From NCBI GenBank assembly GCA_947458305.1, contig CANGZO010000168.1, positions 1 to 5,221 of the forward strand: a DNA stretch of 5,221 nucleotides, read 5' to 3'. Both the position numbers and the translations under genes were made by a program. Below the pieces are notes generated by a model. It was not told the DNA's origin, made no database searches, and saw only the letters and a list, made by a program, of their open reading frames with translations. The stretch is from Comamonadaceae bacterium (GTDB lineage Bacteria > Pseudomonadota > Gammaproteobacteria > Burkholderiales > Burkholderiaceae_C). Of the stretch, positions 3,744-5,221 are shown piece after piece; within the stretch, counting starts at the first letter, position 1, and every line of letters starts with the position of its first letter.

Positions 3744-5221
3744 TCAGGCGCGAAACTTGTTGGTCATAGGATAACGCCAATCCTTGCCGAAACTGCGGTG
3801 CGTCACGCGAATGCCCACGGGCGATTGACGGCGTTTGTACTCGTTGAGCTTGATCAGGCGGGTCACTTTTTCCACATCGGCCCGCTCAAAGCCGTCAGCA
3901 ATCAACGCCTCCACGCCCTCGTCGTTTTCCATGTAGCGCTGAATGATCGCATCCAGCACCTCATAAGCCGGTAGGCTGTCCTGGTCTTTCTGGTCGGGGC
4001 GCAACTCGGCGCTGGGCGGCCGGGTGATGATGCGCTCGGGGATGGGTTGGCTGCCGGTGCCATAGGGGTCGTTCAGGTTGCGCCAGCGGGCCAGATCAAA
4101 CACACGGGTTTTGACCACGTCTTTGATGACCGCAAATCCGCCAGCCATGTCGCCATACAGCGTGCAATAACCCGTGGCCATCTCGCTCTTGTTGCCGGTG
4201 GTCAGCACAATCGCCCCGGTTTTGTTGGACAGCGCCATGAGCAGCGTGCCGCGAATGCGGGCCTGAATGTTTTCTTCGGTCGTGTCTTCTTTCAGTCCCT
4301 CAAACTGCGACGACAGCGCCAGTTTGAAGCCATCGAACAAGGGCGCAATCGAAATTTCGTCGTAACGCACATTCAGGCGCTTGACCATGTCGCGCGAATC
4401 GATCCAGCTGATGTCGGCCGTATAGGGCGAAGGCATCATCACCGCGTGGATCTTGTCGGCCCCGATCGCATCCACCGCAATGGCCAACACCAGCGCCGAA
4501 TCGATGCCGCCCGACAGGCCCAAAATGGCGCCCTTGAAACCGTTCTTACCCAAATAGTCGCGCACGCCCAACACCAGTGCGTCCCACAACTCAGCATCGG
4601 CGCTGGCCAAGGACACCAAGGCATCGGCCGCAGCGGTCAACGCCAAACCCTGCTGGCCAACCGTTGCCTGGACAGCCAAATCGGCCTCGCGAAAGCCCTC
4701 GGCCCGCGCCACGGTGTCGCCCTGGGCATTGAGCGCAAACGAGCGCCCTTCAAAAATAACCTCGTCTTGGCCGCCCACCAAATGGGCGTAAATCAGGGGC
4801 AAACCGCAATCGGCCACGCGCTCGCGCATGCGCTGCTCGCGCTCCGGGCCCTTGCCTGCATGAAAAGGCGAGGCGTTCAGCACGGCCAGCACCTGCGCGC
4901 CCGCGTCACGCGCCAGACGAGCCGGTTCGTCAAACCAGGCGTCTTCGCAAATCAGCAGCCCCACCCGCACGCCTTCGACCTCGAACACGCCCACGCCGTT
5001 GCCGGGCGTGAAATAGCGGCGCTCGTCAAATACCTGGTAGTTGGGCAGCTCGCGCTTGTCGTAAGCGCAAACGACTTGCCCCTCAGACAAGACGCTCGCG
5101 CGGTTGTGGCGGCGCGTGACGGCCACGCTGCGGGTGCGCAGGCCGCCGCCTTCGGGGTGGCCCACCACCACATGCAAACCTTTTAACCCAGCCAGTTCGC
5201 GGGCCACTGTTTTCAGGGCAT
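3744..5221 (-). CDS. nadE: Glutamine-dependent NAD+ synthetase NadE, partial at the 5' end
   Basis: This enzyme makes NAD+ from nicotinic acid adenine dinucleotide, ATP and glutamine. The visible part is a C-terminal piece of at least 491 codons; the frame runs through 5221, continuing upstream of the GTG at 5207 as A-L-K-T-V, so that GTG is internal. Numbering from it, the N-terminal nitrilase-type glutaminase shows the catalytic lysine in YDKRELPNY (Lys51) and the nucleophile in LLICEDAWF (Cys87); the third triad residue, a glutamate, lies beyond the edge. The synthetase domain has the ATP-binding LSGGIDSA loop (231-238), LTTGNKSEMATGYCTLYGD further on, and SFGKDWRYPMTNKFRA at the end. Both domains together mark the long two-domain form (usually about 540-560 residues), not the short ammonia-only enzyme. 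It precedes glnB on the same strand. Confidence 0.95.
   Translation of the reverse strand, partial: ALKTVARELAGLKGLHVVVGHPEGGGLRTRSVAVTRRHNRASVLSEGQVVCAYDKRELPNYQVFDERRYFTPGNGVGVFEVEGVRVGLLICEDAWFDEPARLARDAGAQVLAVLNASPFHAGKGPEREQRMRERVADCGLPLIYAHLVGGQDEVIFEGRSFALNAQGDTVARAEGFREADLAVQATVGQQGLALTAAADALVSLASADAELWDALVLGVRDYLGKNGFKGAILGLSGGIDSALVLAIAVDAIGADKIHAVMMPSPYTADISWIDSRDMVKRLNVRYDEISIAPLFDGFKLALSSQFEGLKEDTTEENIQARIRGTLLMALSNKTGAIVLTTGNKSEMATGYCTLYGDMAGGFAVIKDVVKTRVFDLARWRNLNDPYGTGSQPIPERIITRPPSAELRPDQKDQDSLPAYEVLDAIIQRYMENDEGVEALIADGFERADVEKVTRLIKLNEYKRRQSPVGIRVTHRSFGKDWRYPMTNKFRA

Noticed and set aside
3294..3974. Plus-strand open frame of 226 codons
   Set aside because: Antisense to glnB and the end of nadE, both clear genes; no recognisable domain and no binding site.
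4047..5186. Long plus-strand open frame of 379 codons
   Set aside because: It lies wholly antisense to nadE, whose catalytic motifs are unmistakable. The His/Gln/Arg-rich composition is the usual result of reading the reverse of a GC-rich gene.
5205..5207. GTG as the true start of nadE
   Set aside because: The frame is open past it to the window edge, and the glutaminase domain would lack its first part including the catalytic glutamate; the gene is simply cut by the window.

Overview
The window looks like chromosomal DNA of a betaproteobacterium in the Burkholderiales, most likely a Comamonadaceae member (Limnohabitans/Rhodoferax/Polaromonas-like). This rests on protein family content: an ECF-like sigma factor followed by DUF3619, DUF3106 and RDD proteins next to the start of an acetolactate synthase gene, and a GlnB-type PII gene directly downstream of a two-domain NAD+ synthetase. 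The genus is an inference. No mobile element, CRISPR array, tRNA or rRNA is visible.

Layout. At the left edge (1-37, minus strand) are the first 12 codons of a leftward gene, probably the acetolactate synthase large subunit. A non-coding divergent region (38-338) follows; it holds two perfect dyads and weak promoter candidates for both directions. From 339 to 2656 four rightward genes run head to tail with 4-8 base overlaps: a sigma-70 family factor (TTG start), a single-membrane-helix DUF3619 protein, an exported DUF3106 protein with 18-residue repeats, and a four-helix RDD membrane protein. A LOG-family nucleotide phosphoribohydrolase (2664-3275) follows after 7 bases and is probably in the same transcript. 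A 96-base convergent spacer (3276-3371) carries three inverted repeats but no U-tract. On the minus strand, the 3' three-quarters or more of nadE (cut by the right edge) is followed after 33 bases by glnB.

How the parts may work together. The four overlapping genes look like a sigma factor / membrane anti-sigma-like / periplasmic-protein module whose signal and regulon are not known to me; this is the most interesting part of the window. The nadE-glnB pair joins glutamine-dependent NAD+ synthesis to the PII carbon/nitrogen sensor, a pairing with a known regulatory logic in related bacteria. The left-edge ilv gene adds branched-chain amino acid synthesis, so nitrogen and amino acid metabolism flank the sigma module, but nothing in the sequence proves a functional link.
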